Shown here piece after piece: positions 26,208-34,890 of a stretch of 64,000 bases of DNA. Source of the stretch: an uncultured Lachnospiraceae bacterium (GTDB lineage Bacteria; Bacillota; Clostridia; Lachnospirales; Lachnospiraceae); the NCBI GenBank assembly GCA_910576815.1, contig CAJTKA010000009.1, positions 1-64,000 of the forward strand, read 5' to 3'. The number at the start of each line of letters is the position of its first letter. The stretch's first letter is position 1. The translations under genes were made by a program, and so were the position numbers. The notes beneath the pieces were generated by a model. The model was not told the DNA's origin and did no database searches. It saw only the letters and a program-made list of their open reading frames with translations.

Positions 26208-27710
26208 ATGCAAAAATATATCATGGCGCTGGATCAGGGGACGACCAGCTCCCGCTGTATTTTATTTGACAAAAGCGGCAGTATTTGCAGTATGGCGCAG
26301 AAGGAATTTACGCAGATCTATCCGCAGGCAGGCTGGGTGGAACACAATCCGCGGGAGATATGGGCTTCCCAGTTTGCGGTGGCGGTCGAGGCGATGGCCA
26401 ATATCGGTGCGGACGTTTCACAGCTTGCGGGCATCGGTATTACCAATCAGCGCGAGACGACCATCGTATGGGATAAGGAAACGGGAGAGCCCATATATAA
26501 CGCCATCGTGTGGCAGTGCCGCAGAACGGCGGCGTTTATTGACGAACTGAAGGCGCAGGGTCATGCGGAGAGGATACAGGCGAAGACGGGGCTGGTGCCG
26601 GACGCTTATTTTTCGGGCAGTAAGATCGCGTGGATATTAGATCATGTGGAGGGCGCACGGGAAAGGGCGCAGCGCGGCGAGTTACTGTTTGGCACGGTGG
26701 ATTCCTGGCTGATCTGGAAGCTGACAAAGGGAAAGGTTCACGCGACTGACTACACCAACGCGTCACGAACGATGCTTTATAATATCCATACCCTGGAATG
26801 GGATGAGGAGCTGCTTTCGCTGCTGCGGATTCCCAGACAGATGTTGCCCGAGGTGAAGCCTTCGGGGACGATGTTTGGAGAGAGCGATGCGAGTATCTTC
26901 GGTGCGCCGGTTCCGATTGCTGGCGCGGCGGGAGACCAGCAGGCGGCGCTGTTTGGCCAGTGCTGTTTTCAGCCGGGACAGGTGAAAAATACCTACGGGA
27001 CAGGCTGTTTTCTGTTGATGAACACGGGAAAGGAAGCAATCGCCTCAAAGAGCGGTCTGCTTACCACGATTGCGGCGGGACTTGATGAAAAGCCAGAGTA
27101 CGCCCTGGAGGGCAGTGTGTTCGTGGCGGGTGCGGCGGTACAGTGGATGCGGGATGAAATGCGGATGATGAAGATTTCGCAGCATTCGGAAAAATATGCC
27201 ATGCGCGTGCCCGATACAAACGGGGTCTATGTGGTACCGGCCTTTGTCGGCATGGGTACGCCTTACTGGAATCCTTACGCACGGGGGACGGTGGTCGGTA
27301 TTACGCGGGGCTGCCAGAAAGAGCATTTTGTGCGGGCGGTACTGGAATCTATTGCCTATCAGTCTGTGGACGTATTGAAAGCGATGGAGGCGGACGCAGG
27401 GATTTCGCTTGCGGAGTTCAAGGTGGACGGCGGCGCCAGCGCCAATGATTTTCTGATGCAGTTTCAGGCGGATATCACGGGACAGGCGGTGCATCGGCCA
27501 AGCTGTATCGAGACGACGGCTCTGGGAGCGGCCTATCTGGCAGGACTTTCGGTGGGCTACTGGAAGGATAAAGCGGAAATCTGCGAAAACTGGAAGCTGG
27601 GGAGGCGGTTTGACGTGACGATGGAGGGAAAGACCAGGCAGCAGCTTTTGAAAGGCTGGAAACGCGCCGTCAGATGTGCGCTTGCCTGGGCCAACGACAT
27701 AGACGATTAA
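26208..27710 (+). CDS. glpK: Glycerol kinase
   Basis: A 500-residue FGGY-family kinase that phosphorylates glycerol to glycerol-3-phosphate with ATP. Diagnostic motifs: YIMALDQGTTSSRCILFD, GITNQRETTIVWDKETGEP, YNAIVWQCRRT, VPIAGAAGDQQAALFGQC, KNTYGTGCFLLMNTG and the C-terminal KVDGGASANDFLMQFQAD. In Enterococcus-type enzymes a His just before the VPIAGAAGDQQ block is phosphorylated by HPr; here that position reads SIFG, so the PTS activation site is missing. No glycerol facilitator or glycerol-3-phosphate dehydrogenase adjoins it. The ATG at 26208 is chosen by homology; the ribosome site GAGGA is rather distant. The alpha-galactosidase follows 23 bases later. Confidence 0.96.
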   Translation: MQKYIMALDQGTTSSRCILFDKSGSICSMAQKEFTQIYPQAGWVEHNPREIWASQFAVAVEAMANIGADVSQLAGIGITNQRETTIVWDKETGEPIYNAIVWQCRRTAAFIDELKAQGHAERIQAKTGLVPDAYFSGSKIAWILDHVEGARERAQRGELLFGTVDSWLIWKLTKGKVHATDYTNASRTMLYNIHTLEWDEELLSLLRIPRQMLPEVKPSGTMFGESDASIFGAPVPIAGAAGDQQAALFGQCCFQPGQVKNTYGTGCFLLMNTGKEAIASKSGLLTTIAAGLDEKPEYALEGSVFVAGAAVQWMRDEMRMMKISQHSEKYAMRVPDTNGVYVVPAFVGMGTPYWNPYARGTVVGITRGCQKEHFVRAVLESIAYQSVDVLKAMEADAGISLAEFKVDGGASANDFLMQFQADITGQAVHRPSCIETTALGAAYLAGLSVGYWKDKAEICENWKLGRRFDVTMEGKTRQQLLKGWKRAVRCALAWANDIDD

Positions 27711-27733
27711 CGAAAAAGAAAGGAAAGCAGACA

Positions 27734-29944
27734 ATGAATATCACCTACAACGAAACAAACAGGATCTTTAAGCTGGACACACCCCACACGAGTTACTGCA
27801 TCGGTGTGGTGGACGAGGAGAACTTTCTGGGGCACGTGTACTACGGCAGGAGCCTTGCGTCGGATGATCTGGCGTATCTGATGCGCACGGGAGAGTCGCC
27901 CTTTGTGCCTTCACAAAATAACAGGGACAGATGCTCCTTTTTGGATGCCTTTCCTATGGAATATACGGGTCACGGCCTGGGCGATTATCGGGAAGGAGCG
28001 TTTTCGGTCCGCACGTTGGCGGGCCATACGGGGGTGTCGCTTTCCTATGTATCCCATACTATTTATGACGGTAAGAAAGCGCTGGAAGGACTGCCTGCGA
28101 CATTTGGAGAAAAGGACGAATGTAAGACGTTAGAGATTATCTGCGAAGACCCGATCCTGAAATTGCAGGTGGTATTGTCTTACAGTATTTTTGCAGATAC
28201 CGATGCAATTGCCAGAAGCGTAAGAATTGTAAACAACAGCAGCGAGGCGCTTTATCTGACGAAGGTAATGTCCGCCTGTATCGATATGGATAACGACGAT
28301 TACGAGATTATCACTCTGCACGGTTCCTGGGCGAGAGAGCGCGCGATGCAGACGGTGCCCATCAGAAAGGGCAAGCAGAGCGTCGGTTCGGTGCGCGGAG
28401 AGTCCAGCCATCAGGAACATCCTTTTATGGCGTGGAAAAATCGGACAACGACGGAGGAGACGGGCGACGTTTACGCCATGAACTTTGTCTATTCGGGGAA
28501 TTTCCTGGCGCAGATCGAGGAGAGTCAGTTTGGCAGCATTCGAGCGATGATGGGTATCCACCCGCAGGATTTTTGCTGGAAACTGGAGGCGGGCGAGAGC
28601 TTTCAGGCGCCTGAGGTGATCTGCATGTATTCAGCGCAGGGGTTGGGCGGCATGACCAGGAATTTCCACGACCTGTACCGTAACCATCTGATTCGAGGCA
28701 TTTATAAGGATAAAAAGCGGCCGATCCTCATCAATAACTGGGAGGCAACTTACTTTGATTTTGATACGGAGAAACTGCTTGCGATCGCAAAGCAGGCATC
28801 AGCGCTCGGCATTGAGATGCTGGTGATGGACGACGGGTGGTTTGGAAAACGCGATGACGACAATTCCGGTCTGGGCGATTGGTTTGTGAATGAAACTAAA
28901 TTGAAGGGCGGCTTGAAATATCTGGTGGACGAGGTCAATAAGCTGGGTATGAAGTTCGGTATCTGGGTGGAGCCGGAGATGATCTCTCCCGATTCCGATC
29001 TGTACAGAGAGCATCCCGACTGGGCGATCCAGATCCCGGGCAGGGTGGGAAGCCTTGCCAGAAATCAGTATGTGCTTGACCTGACCAGAAAGGAAGTGCG
29101 CGACTGTATCTACGACAGAATCGCGGCAGTGTTACGCAGCGCGAATATTGAATATGTGAAGTGGGATATGAACAGGCAACTTTCCGATCTTGGCAGCTAT
29201 GGGCTTCCTGCGGACAGGCAGGGTGAACTCTGCCACAGACAGGCGTTGGCAGTCTATGAGATGCAGGAGAGGCTGGTGACGGATTTCCCGAATCTTCTGT
29301 TAGAGAACTGTTCCGGCGGCGGGGCGAGATTCGATCCGGGCATGCTTTATTACAGTCCGCAGATTTGGTGCTCCGATGATGCGGACGCCATTGAGAGGCT
29401 GTCGATCCAGGCGGGAACGGCGATCATTTATCCGCTTTCTACCATGGGGGCGCACGTGTCTGACTGCCCGAATCATACGGTGGGCAGGACCACGCCGTTT
29501 GAGACGAGAGGGTATGTGGCGCTGGCTGGTACTTTCGGCTATGAGCTGGATGTGACGAAGATTCCTGCGGCGGACCGCGAGATGATTCCCGATCAGGTGG
29601 CAATGTACCATAAATATAATGATTTGGTGCGGCGCGGCGATTATTACCGCATTGCGCGCTATGCGGAGAATCATTTTTATGACTGCTATGCGGTGGTGGC
29701 GAAAGATAAGAGCGAGGCGCTTGTCACTTATGTGCAGGTGCTGAACCGCCCCAATTACCACAGCAGACGGATCTGCATTCCCGGACTGGATCCGCAGAAG
29801 ACCTATGTGATCGAGAATGCGGTGGACTGGCCGGAGATCGGGCAGACCGAGTACCGTGGGGATACGCTGCATTATGCGGGGATCAATGTGCCGGCACTTT
29901 GGGGGGACTATAAAGCGCGGCTGCTGCATTTGAAAGCAAAGTAA
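27734..29944 (+). CDS. Alpha-galactosidase, glycoside hydrolase family 36
   Basis: A 736-residue cytoplasmic enzyme that removes alpha-1,6-linked galactose from melibiose, raffinose and related plant sugars. The N-terminal beta-sandwich is followed by a TIM barrel with the GH36 signature MDDGWFGKRDDDNSGLGDW, the nucleophile Asp in VKWDMNRQLSD, and the acid/base Asp in IWCSDDADAIERL; LLENCSGGGARFD is also conserved. Length and motifs fit the 730-residue class. The ATG follows AAAGGAAAG; the longer open frame runs into glpK. It sits between glycerol kinase and an aminotransferase with short gaps, suggesting one transcript, but no transporter is nearby. Confidence 0.95.
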   Translation: MNITYNETNRIFKLDTPHTSYCIGVVDEENFLGHVYYGRSLASDDLAYLMRTGESPFVPSQNNRDRCSFLDAFPMEYTGHGLGDYREGAFSVRTLAGHTGVSLSYVSHTIYDGKKALEGLPATFGEKDECKTLEIICEDPILKLQVVLSYSIFADTDAIARSVRIVNNSSEALYLTKVMSACIDMDNDDYEIITLHGSWARERAMQTVPIRKGKQSVGSVRGESSHQEHPFMAWKNRTTTEETGDVYAMNFVYSGNFLAQIEESQFGSIRAMMGIHPQDFCWKLEAGESFQAPEVICMYSAQGLGGMTRNFHDLYRNHLIRGIYKDKKRPILINNWEATYFDFDTEKLLAIAKQASALGIEMLVMDDGWFGKRDDDNSGLGDWFVNETKLKGGLKYLVDEVNKLGMKFGIWVEPEMISPDSDLYREHPDWAIQIPGRVGSLARNQYVLDLTRKEVRDCIYDRIAAVLRSANIEYVKWDMNRQLSDLGSYGLPADRQGELCHRQALAVYEMQERLVTDFPNLLLENCSGGGARFDPGMLYYSPQIWCSDDADAIERLSIQAGTAIIYPLSTMGAHVSDCPNHTVGRTTPFETRGYVALAGTFGYELDVTKIPAADREMIPDQVAMYHKYNDLVRRGDYYRIARYAENHFYDCYAVVAKDKSEALVTYVQVLNRPNYHSRRICIPGLDPQKTYVIENAVDWPEIGQTEYRGDTLHYAGINVPALWGDYKARLLHLKAK

Positions 29945-29967
29945 TCAAAAGAAATGGAGTGACAGAA

Positions 29968-31155
29968 ATGATCGTACAAAAATATAAGGATATGTTACAG
30001 GGAAAATCAGTGATACGGCAGCTCTCGGAATTTGCGACGGCCAGGGGGCAGGAGATCGGCTACGAGAATGTGTTTGATTTCAGCCTCGGCAACCCTTCCG
30101 TGCCTGTGCCGCAGGAATTTACGGATACGATGATCAGACTTTTGCAGGAGAAGGATTCCATGACACTGCATGGCTACAGCCAGAGTCTGGGCATTCCTGC
30201 GGTGAGGGACAAGGTGGCCGCTTCCTTAAATAAGAGATTCGGCATGAATTATACAGGGAACCATATTTTTATGGCCACGGGCGCGGCGGGAGCGATCGCT
30301 CATGCGCTGCGGTGCGTGACGCAGGAGGGAGACGAGGTGCTTACCTTTGCGCCTTATTTCCCCGAGTATGGACCCTACGTCAATCTGACCGGAGCTACGC
30401 TCAAAGTGGTGCCTGCGGACACGGAAAGCTTTCAGATCAATTTTGCAGCTTTTGAAGAAATGCTGACAGAGAAGGTGATGGCAGTCCTTATCAACACACC
30501 GAACAATCCTTCGGGCGTTGTCTATTCTACGGCGACCATAAAAGAACTGGCGCGTATCATGGAAGAAAAGCAGAAGCAGTACGGCCACGATATCTTCCTG
30601 ATCTCCGACGAACCTTACCGGGAGATCGTGTTTGCGGGGGTGGATGCGCCTTATCCTTCTAAGTTTTATGATAATTCCCTTTCCTGCTATTCGTTTTCCA
30701 AGTCTCTTTCCCTGCCGGGAGAGCGGATCGGCTATGTGGCGGTGAACCCGAAGTGCACGGATGCAGATATCATCAGCGTGATGTGCAGTCAGATCTCGCG
30801 CGGGACGGGGCACAACTGTCCGCCCTCCATCATACAGCTGGCGGTGGCGGAAGTTCTGGAACTGACGGCGGATCTTTCGGTCTATGAGACAAATAAAAAC
30901 ATATTATATAAAGAGCTTATATCTCTCGGATTTGAGTGCGTGGAGCCCGGCGGTACCTTTTATATGTTCCCAAAAGCGCCCGGTGGGGATGCGCCTGCCT
31001 TTTCCGAACTGGCGAAAAAACGCGATCTCATTTTGGTGCCCTCCGATACTTTCGGCGTAAAGGGATATTTCCGTATCGCTTACTGCATCGACACGGAGAA
31101 GGTGGAGCGGTCGCTTGAAGCGTTCCGTGGGCTGGCGAAAGACTGCGGACTGTGA
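29968..31155 (+). CDS. Pyridoxal-phosphate-dependent aminotransferase (class I/II)
   Basis: A 395-residue fold-type I aminotransferase of the aspartate aminotransferase-like group. Visible motifs: FDFSLGNPSVPVP, the cofactor-binding ATGAAGAIAHAL, INTPNNPSGVVYS, LISDEPYREIVF (Asp binding the pyridine N) and the Schiff-base Lys in SYSFSKSLSLPGERIGYVA. Substrate specificity cannot be fixed from sequence; aspartate, alanine or aromatic amino acids are all possible. The ATG at 29968 follows TGGAGTG; an in-frame GTG three codons earlier is the alternative. It is followed 8 bases later by uppP. Confidence 0.9.
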   Translation: MIVQKYKDMLQGKSVIRQLSEFATARGQEIGYENVFDFSLGNPSVPVPQEFTDTMIRLLQEKDSMTLHGYSQSLGIPAVRDKVAASLNKRFGMNYTGNHIFMATGAAGAIAHALRCVTQEGDEVLTFAPYFPEYGPYVNLTGATLKVVPADTESFQINFAAFEEMLTEKVMAVLINTPNNPSGVVYSTATIKELARIMEEKQKQYGHDIFLISDEPYREIVFAGVDAPYPSKFYDNSLSCYSFSKSLSLPGERIGYVAVNPKCTDADIISVMCSQISRGTGHNCPPSIIQLAVAEVLELTADLSVYETNKNILYKELISLGFECVEPGGTFYMFPKAPGGDAPAFSELAKKRDLILVPSDTFGVKGYFRIAYCIDTEKVERSLEAFRGLAKDCGL

Positions 31156-31163
31156 GGTGATTT

Positions 31164-31988
31164 ATGGATATCATAGAAATTCTAAAAGCAATTTTATTCG
31201 GCGTTGTGGAAGGCATCACGGAATGGCTTCCCATCAGCAGTACGGGACACATGATTCTGCTCAATGAATTTGTGACCCTCAATGTAAGTGAAGAATTTTG
31301 GGAGATGTTTCTGGTGGTGATCCAGCTGGGCGCGATCCTGGCGGTGGTACTCCTGTTTTGGAAGCAGATTTTTCCCTTTCATTTTCGGGAGAAACCCGTG
31401 GTGCAAAAAGACATTTTTGTGCTCTGGTTCAAGATCCTTGTGGCCTGCATTCCAGCGGCGGTGATTGGGCTGGCTTTTGACGATGTACTGGACGCGCTCT
31501 TTTATAATCCCTGGTGCGTAGCCATTGCGCTGATTGTGTTCGGTATCGCCTTTATCGTGATTGAGAACAGAAATAAAAAGATGACGCCGGGAATTACGGA
31601 ACTTAATCAAATAACTTATCAGGTCGCTCTGATGATTGGCGTGTTTCAGCTTTTGGCGGCGGTCTTTCCCGGTACGTCCCGTTCGGGCGCGACGATTGTG
31701 GGAGCGCTTTTGATCGGAGTGTCGCGAACTGTGGCGGCGGAGTTCACTTTCTTTTTGGCGATTCCCGTGATGCTGGGGGCAAGCCTTTTAAAGGTTGTGA
31801 AGTTTGGATTTTCCTTTACCGGAGAGGAATTGATGATTCTGGCGCTAGGAATGATCGTGGCATTTGTGGTGTCGGTTTTGGTGATCAGATTCCTGATGGG
31901 TTACATTAAAAAACACGATTTCAAGGTGTTTGGATGGTATCGGATCGTGCTGGGAATCGCAGTGCTTGCCTGGTTTGCATTCGCCTAA
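31164..31988 (+). CDS. uppP: Undecaprenyl-diphosphatase (BacA/UppP)
   Basis: A 274-residue polytopic membrane protein that dephosphorylates undecaprenyl pyrophosphate, recycling the lipid carrier for cell-wall synthesis and giving some bacitracin resistance. The two catalytic motifs are intact: VEGITEWLPISSTGHM near the N-terminus (Glu and Ser/His) and FPGTSRSGATIVGALLIG in the second half (Arg). About seven to eight helices are visible, the usual number. The ribosome site is GAGGTG and the gene begins 8 bases after the aminotransferase stop. Confidence 0.95.
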   Translation: MDIIEILKAILFGVVEGITEWLPISSTGHMILLNEFVTLNVSEEFWEMFLVVIQLGAILAVVLLFWKQIFPFHFREKPVVQKDIFVLWFKILVACIPAAVIGLAFDDVLDALFYNPWCVAIALIVFGIAFIVIENRNKKMTPGITELNQITYQVALMIGVFQLLAAVFPGTSRSGATIVGALLIGVSRTVAAEFTFFLAIPVMLGASLLKVVKFGFSFTGEELMILALGMIVAFVVSVLVIRFLMGYIKKHDFKVFGWYRIVLGIAVLAWFAFA

Positions 31989-32012
31989 AAAGTAGGAAAT
32001 GAGGCGTTTTTT
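31982..32012 (+). terminator. Possible weak terminator after uppP
   Basis: CGCCT (31982-31986, overlapping the stop codon) can pair with AGGCG (32002-32006), followed directly by six T. The stem is only 5 bp with a long loop, so this is tentative. Confidence 0.4.
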
Positions 32013-32079
32013 CTTCATTTTTATGGCATTTCGTATAATATTTTATGATAAAAATTCACTATTTCTTACAGATTGTTAG

Positions 32080-32108
32080 TTGACAGTCCCGTTTGACTGA
32101 GCTATGAT
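32080..32108 (+). promoter_or_regulatory. SigA promoter for the DUF6465 gene
   Basis: TTGACA (32080-32085), 17-base spacer, TATGAT (32103-32108), about 88 bases upstream of the start codon. Confidence 0.75.
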
Positions 32109-32195
32109 ACTAATAATGGGGCCGTACAGAATACGTATAGGTACGGCGCGGATTATGGAAAAGTATTTGTGAGAGGATGGGGAAGGAGATTACTC

Positions 32196-32702
32196 ATGGC
32201 AGAGATCAAGAAACCTGAAATCAGCAAGGCGGCAGATACAAAGACATCTACAGTAACGACACCCGTGGCAACACCTGCAGCTAAGACCGAGCCCGCAGCA
32301 GTAAAGGCTGAGGTTACGACAGAGACCAAGACAGAAGCAGCAAAGGCTCCTGCAGAGAAGAAGAAACCCGGCAGAAAGCCCGGTTCCAAGAATGCGGCAA
32401 AGAAACCCGGCAGAAAGCCTGCTGCAGCTAAAAAGGAGACCGCTAAGACCACTACGGCAAAGAAGACTACCAAGGCAGCCGGTACGACCAGAAAGGCAGC
32501 AGTGAAGGAGAGCCTGCATTTAGAGTTTGCGGGTAAGTCCTACACGACAGAAGATCTGGTAAAGATCGCAAAGGATGTCTGGAAATATGACCTTAAGAAA
32601 AAGGTTGGCGATTTCAAGAGCGTTGAGCTTTACGTAAAGCCTGAGGAGAGCGTAGTTTACTATGTGATCAACGGTGATGTGGCAGGAAACTTCGGCATCT
32701 AA
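32196..32702 (+). CDS. DUF6465 protein with Lys/Ala/Pro-rich histone H1-like N-terminal tail
   Basis: A 168-residue protein. Residues about 1-105 are low-complexity, rich in Lys, Ala, Thr and Pro, with repeated KKPGRKP motifs (three copies) that resemble histone H1 tails and loosely AT hooks. Residues about 106-168 form a small compact domain (LHLEFAGKSYTTEDLVKIA, YVKPEESVVYYVING) that I recognise as DUF6465, a family typical of Lachnospiraceae. The basic tail suggests nucleic-acid binding, but this is inference. The ATG follows GGAAGGAGA. It is monocistronic with a strong promoter and a strong terminator, as expected for an abundant protein. Confidence 0.85.
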   Translation: MAEIKKPEISKAADTKTSTVTTPVATPAAKTEPAAVKAEVTTETKTEAAKAPAEKKKPGRKPGSKNAAKKPGRKPAAAKKETAKTTTAKKTTKAAGTTRKAAVKESLHLEFAGKSYTTEDLVKIAKDVWKYDLKKKVGDFKSVELYVKPEESVVYYVINGDVAGNFGI

Positions 32703-32728
32703 ATAATAAGAACAGACAGCGAATGTGG

Positions 32729-32760
32729 GCAGTCAATTCAGGACATACTGGATTGACTGC
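32729..32760 (+). terminator. Intrinsic terminator after the DUF6465 gene
   Basis: A 13-bp stem (GCAGTCAATTCAG with CTGGATTGACTGC, one G-U pair), a 6-base loop, then CTTTCTTT. Confidence 0.88.
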
Positions 32761-32843
32761 CTTTCTTTATATGCGCGAACGAAAGATGCAAAGCATCTTG
32801 AGTCTGCTTATTTGCAGTTAATAATAATTTTATAAAAATGATG

Positions 32844-32872
32844 TTGACAAAGAAATTAAGAAGTGATACCTT
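32844..32872 (+). promoter_or_regulatory. SigA promoter of the hrcA operon
   Basis: TTGACA (32844-32849), 17-base spacer, TACCTT (32867-32872). The predicted start near 32879 lies just before the CIRCE operator, so HrcA binding would block transcription. Confidence 0.78.
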
Positions 32873-32886
32873 ACTACCAGAAGGTG

Positions 32887-32913
32887 TTAGCACTCTAACG
32901 AATTGAGTGCTAA
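32887..32913 (+). promoter_or_regulatory. CIRCE operator (HrcA binding site)
   Basis: A perfect CIRCE element: TTAGCACTC, nine bases, GAGTGCTAA. This is the conserved target of the heat-shock repressor HrcA in Firmicutes. Confidence 0.98.
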
Positions 32914-32921
32914 CAATCAAT

Positions 32922-32944
32922 CGAGATTCGCAGCGCGAAGCTCG
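32922..32944 (+). repeat. Leader hairpin of the CGAG...CTCG type
   Basis: CGAG, an inner stem TTCGC/GCGAA with an AGC loop, then CTCG. It lies in the hrcA leader, 9 bases after CIRCE, and resembles hairpins found at 40693-40719 and 57004-57025. Confidence 0.6.
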
Positions 32945-32995
32945 CGGAGGGAATGCCGGATCTTGAGGGTATTTACTCCGGCAGAGGGAGACGGG

Positions 32996-34021
32996 ATGCA
33001 GCTGGACGAAAGAAAATATATCATATTGCAGGCCATCATCCGAAATTACCTGGAGACAGGCGAGCCGGTCGGCAGTCGTACCATCTCCAAGTACACTGAC
33101 CTGAACTTAAGCTCGGCGACGATCCGCAACGAGATGGCGGATCTGGAGGAGCTGGGATACATTTTACAGCCCCACACTTCTGCGGGCAGGATTCCTTCTG
33201 ACAAGGGATACCGCCTCTATGTCGATAAGATGATGGAGGAAAAAGAGCGCGAGGTGGAGGAGCGCAAGGAGCTTCTTTTGGAAAAGGAAGATAAGGTCGA
33301 TCATCTTCTGAAACAGGCAGCGAAACTTCTGGCGAACAATACCGAGTATGCAGCCATGGTATCGGCTCCGCAGTATCACCGAAATAAGCTGAAATTTATC
33401 CAGCTTTCGAGAGTGGATGCACAGCATTTGCTGGCGGTCATCGTGGTGGAAGGCAACGTGATCAAGAACACGATGCTGACGGTGGAGGAAGAGCTTACCG
33501 ACGAGACGCTCTTAAAGCTGAACATCCTTTTAAACACCCACTTAAACGGCCTCTCATTAGAGGAGATCAACTTGGGCATGATTGCCGCCCTCAAGCAGCA
33601 GGCAGGTATCCACAGCGAAATCGTGGCAGGTGTCATCGACGCGGTAGCGGAAGCAATCAAAGCTGATGAGGATTTGGAGATCTACACCAGCGGCGCGAAG
33701 AACTTCTTTAAGTACCCCGAGCTGGCGGACCATGAGCGGGCGAGCGAGCTGATTACGACCTTTGAGGAAAAGCAGCTTTTGACGGAGCTTGTGCAGGATA
33801 ACCTTTCAGATGAAAACAATACAGGCATTCAGGTTTACATCGGCAGTGAGACGCCGGTGGCCGGCATGAAGGATTGCAGCATCGTGACAGCTACCTATGA
33901 GCTGGACGAGGGCATGAAAGGCACGATTGGTATTATTGGACCCAAGCGCATGGATTACGAGAAGGTCGTGAGCAATCTGCGGCTGTTAAAGAATCAGCTG
34001 GATGATTTATATAAACACTAG
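32996..34021 (+). CDS. hrcA: Heat-inducible transcription repressor HrcA
   Basis: A 341-residue repressor of class I heat-shock genes; it binds CIRCE and is activated by GroE chaperonins. The N-terminal winged helix is clear (LDERKYIILQAIIRNYLETGEPVGSRTIS, SSATIRNEMADLEELGYI, HTSAGRIPSDKGYRLYVD), followed by the HrcA C-terminal domain with the GAF-like core ending in IGIIGPKRMDYEKVVSNLRLL. Length is typical. The start is the ATG after GAGGGAGACGGG; the open frame extends upstream to a non-conserved region that overlaps the CIRCE element and is rejected. First gene of hrcA-grpE-dnaK-dnaJ. Confidence 0.97.
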   Translation: MQLDERKYIILQAIIRNYLETGEPVGSRTISKYTDLNLSSATIRNEMADLEELGYILQPHTSAGRIPSDKGYRLYVDKMMEEKEREVEERKELLLEKEDKVDHLLKQAAKLLANNTEYAAMVSAPQYHRNKLKFIQLSRVDAQHLLAVIVVEGNVIKNTMLTVEEELTDETLLKLNILLNTHLNGLSLEEINLGMIAALKQQAGIHSEIVAGVIDAVAEAIKADEDLEIYTSGAKNFFKYPELADHERASELITTFEEKQLLTELVQDNLSDENNTGIQVYIGSETPVAGMKDCSIVTATYELDEGMKGTIGIIGPKRMDYEKVVSNLRLLKNQLDDLYKH

Positions 34022-34024
34022 GGT

Positions 34025-34049
34025 GAGAATGCCTGAAAGCGGCATTCTC
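34025..34049 (+). promoter_or_regulatory. Intercistronic stem-loop between hrcA and grpE
   Basis: A perfect 9-bp stem (GAGAATGCC with GGCATTCTC, 7-base loop) right after the hrcA stop, without a T run. A processing or stabilising hairpin fits better than a terminator; it may uncouple repressor from chaperone mRNA levels. Confidence 0.6.
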
Positions 34050-34096
34050 CGCATTGATGACCAAGCAGGTCAATAAATAGATTGGAGATGAGTGTG

Positions 34097-34708
34097 ATGG
34101 CAGAAGAAAAAGACAGGACAAACGAAGTGGAAGAAGAATTGGAGCAAGAAGCCAAACAGGAAACAGAGGCGGCGCAGGAGGGTAAGGAGGACGCTGCGGC
34201 GGAGAGCGCACAGGAAGGCCCCACGCCGAAAGAGGAAAAAAAGGAAAAGAAAAAGAAAGATAAGAAGCAGGACGCTCTCAAGGAAAAGATCGAGGAACTT
34301 GAGGACCGCGTGAAGCGGCAGATGGCTGAATTTGAAAATTTTCGCAAGCGGACGGAGAAAGAAAAGACGGCCATGTTTGAGACCGGAGCCAAGAGCGTGA
34401 TCGAAAAGATCCTGCCCGTGGTGGATAATTTTGAGAGAGGGTTGGCAAGTATCCCTGAGGGAGAGCAGGAAGGCGCAGTTGCGCAGGGCATGCAGATGAT
34501 CTACAAGCAGCTGATGACAGAGCTTGAGAATCTGGATGTGAAGCCAATTCCCGCAGTCGGGGAAGAATTTAATCCCGATTTCCACAACGCGGTGATGCAG
34601 GTGGAGAGTGAGGAGTTTGAGAGCGGGGTCGTGGCGCAGGAGCTGCAAAAAGGGTACACTTACCGCGAGGGCGTTGTACGGCACAGTATGGTGGCGGTGG
34701 TTCAGTAG
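34097..34708 (+). CDS. grpE: Nucleotide exchange factor GrpE
   Basis: A 203-residue DnaK co-chaperone that releases ADP. The first ~60 residues are a highly charged, Glu/Lys-rich tail; then comes the long coiled-coil helix (KIEELEDRVKRQMAEFENFRKRTEKEK) and the C-terminal beta domain with the signature DFHNAVMQVESEE and ELQKGYTYREGVVRHSMVAV. Length and domain order are normal. The ATG at 34097 is chosen from GGAG at 9-base spacing; an in-frame ATG at 34088 is possible. Second gene of the CIRCE-regulated operon. Confidence 0.95.
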   Translation: MAEEKDRTNEVEEELEQEAKQETEAAQEGKEDAAAESAQEGPTPKEEKKEKKKKDKKQDALKEKIEELEDRVKRQMAEFENFRKRTEKEKTAMFETGAKSVIEKILPVVDNFERGLASIPEGEQEGAVAQGMQMIYKQLMTELENLDVKPIPAVGEEFNPDFHNAVMQVESEEFESGVVAQELQKGYTYREGVVRHSMVAVVQ

Positions 34709-34857
34709 GTATTTGAGGGAGTACGGGCTGAGCGAAAGCAATTTCTACGTTGTGAATACTGCAAATGAAACAACAGCATTCATACAGAAGACGGAACAAC
34801 GGGCGGTAGGATTCAAGATAAGAAAAGAAATAATAACTGCAATTATAAATTTCATAG

Positions 34858-34873
34858 AAGCGTGAGCGCTTCG
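34858..34873 (+). promoter_or_regulatory. Small hairpin next to the dnaK ribosome site
   Basis: GAAGCG, TGAG loop, CGCTTC: a 6-bp stem ending 2 bases before the AAAGGAG ribosome site of dnaK. It lies in the 182-base grpE-dnaK spacer, which otherwise shows no gene. It might influence dnaK translation. Confidence 0.45.
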
Positions 34874-34890
34874 GAAAAGGAGTAAATATT

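Noticed and set aside
34608..34865. 85-codon open frame running from grpE into the grpE-dnaK spacer
   Set aside because: It starts inside grpE out of frame and has no ribosome site or conserved features.
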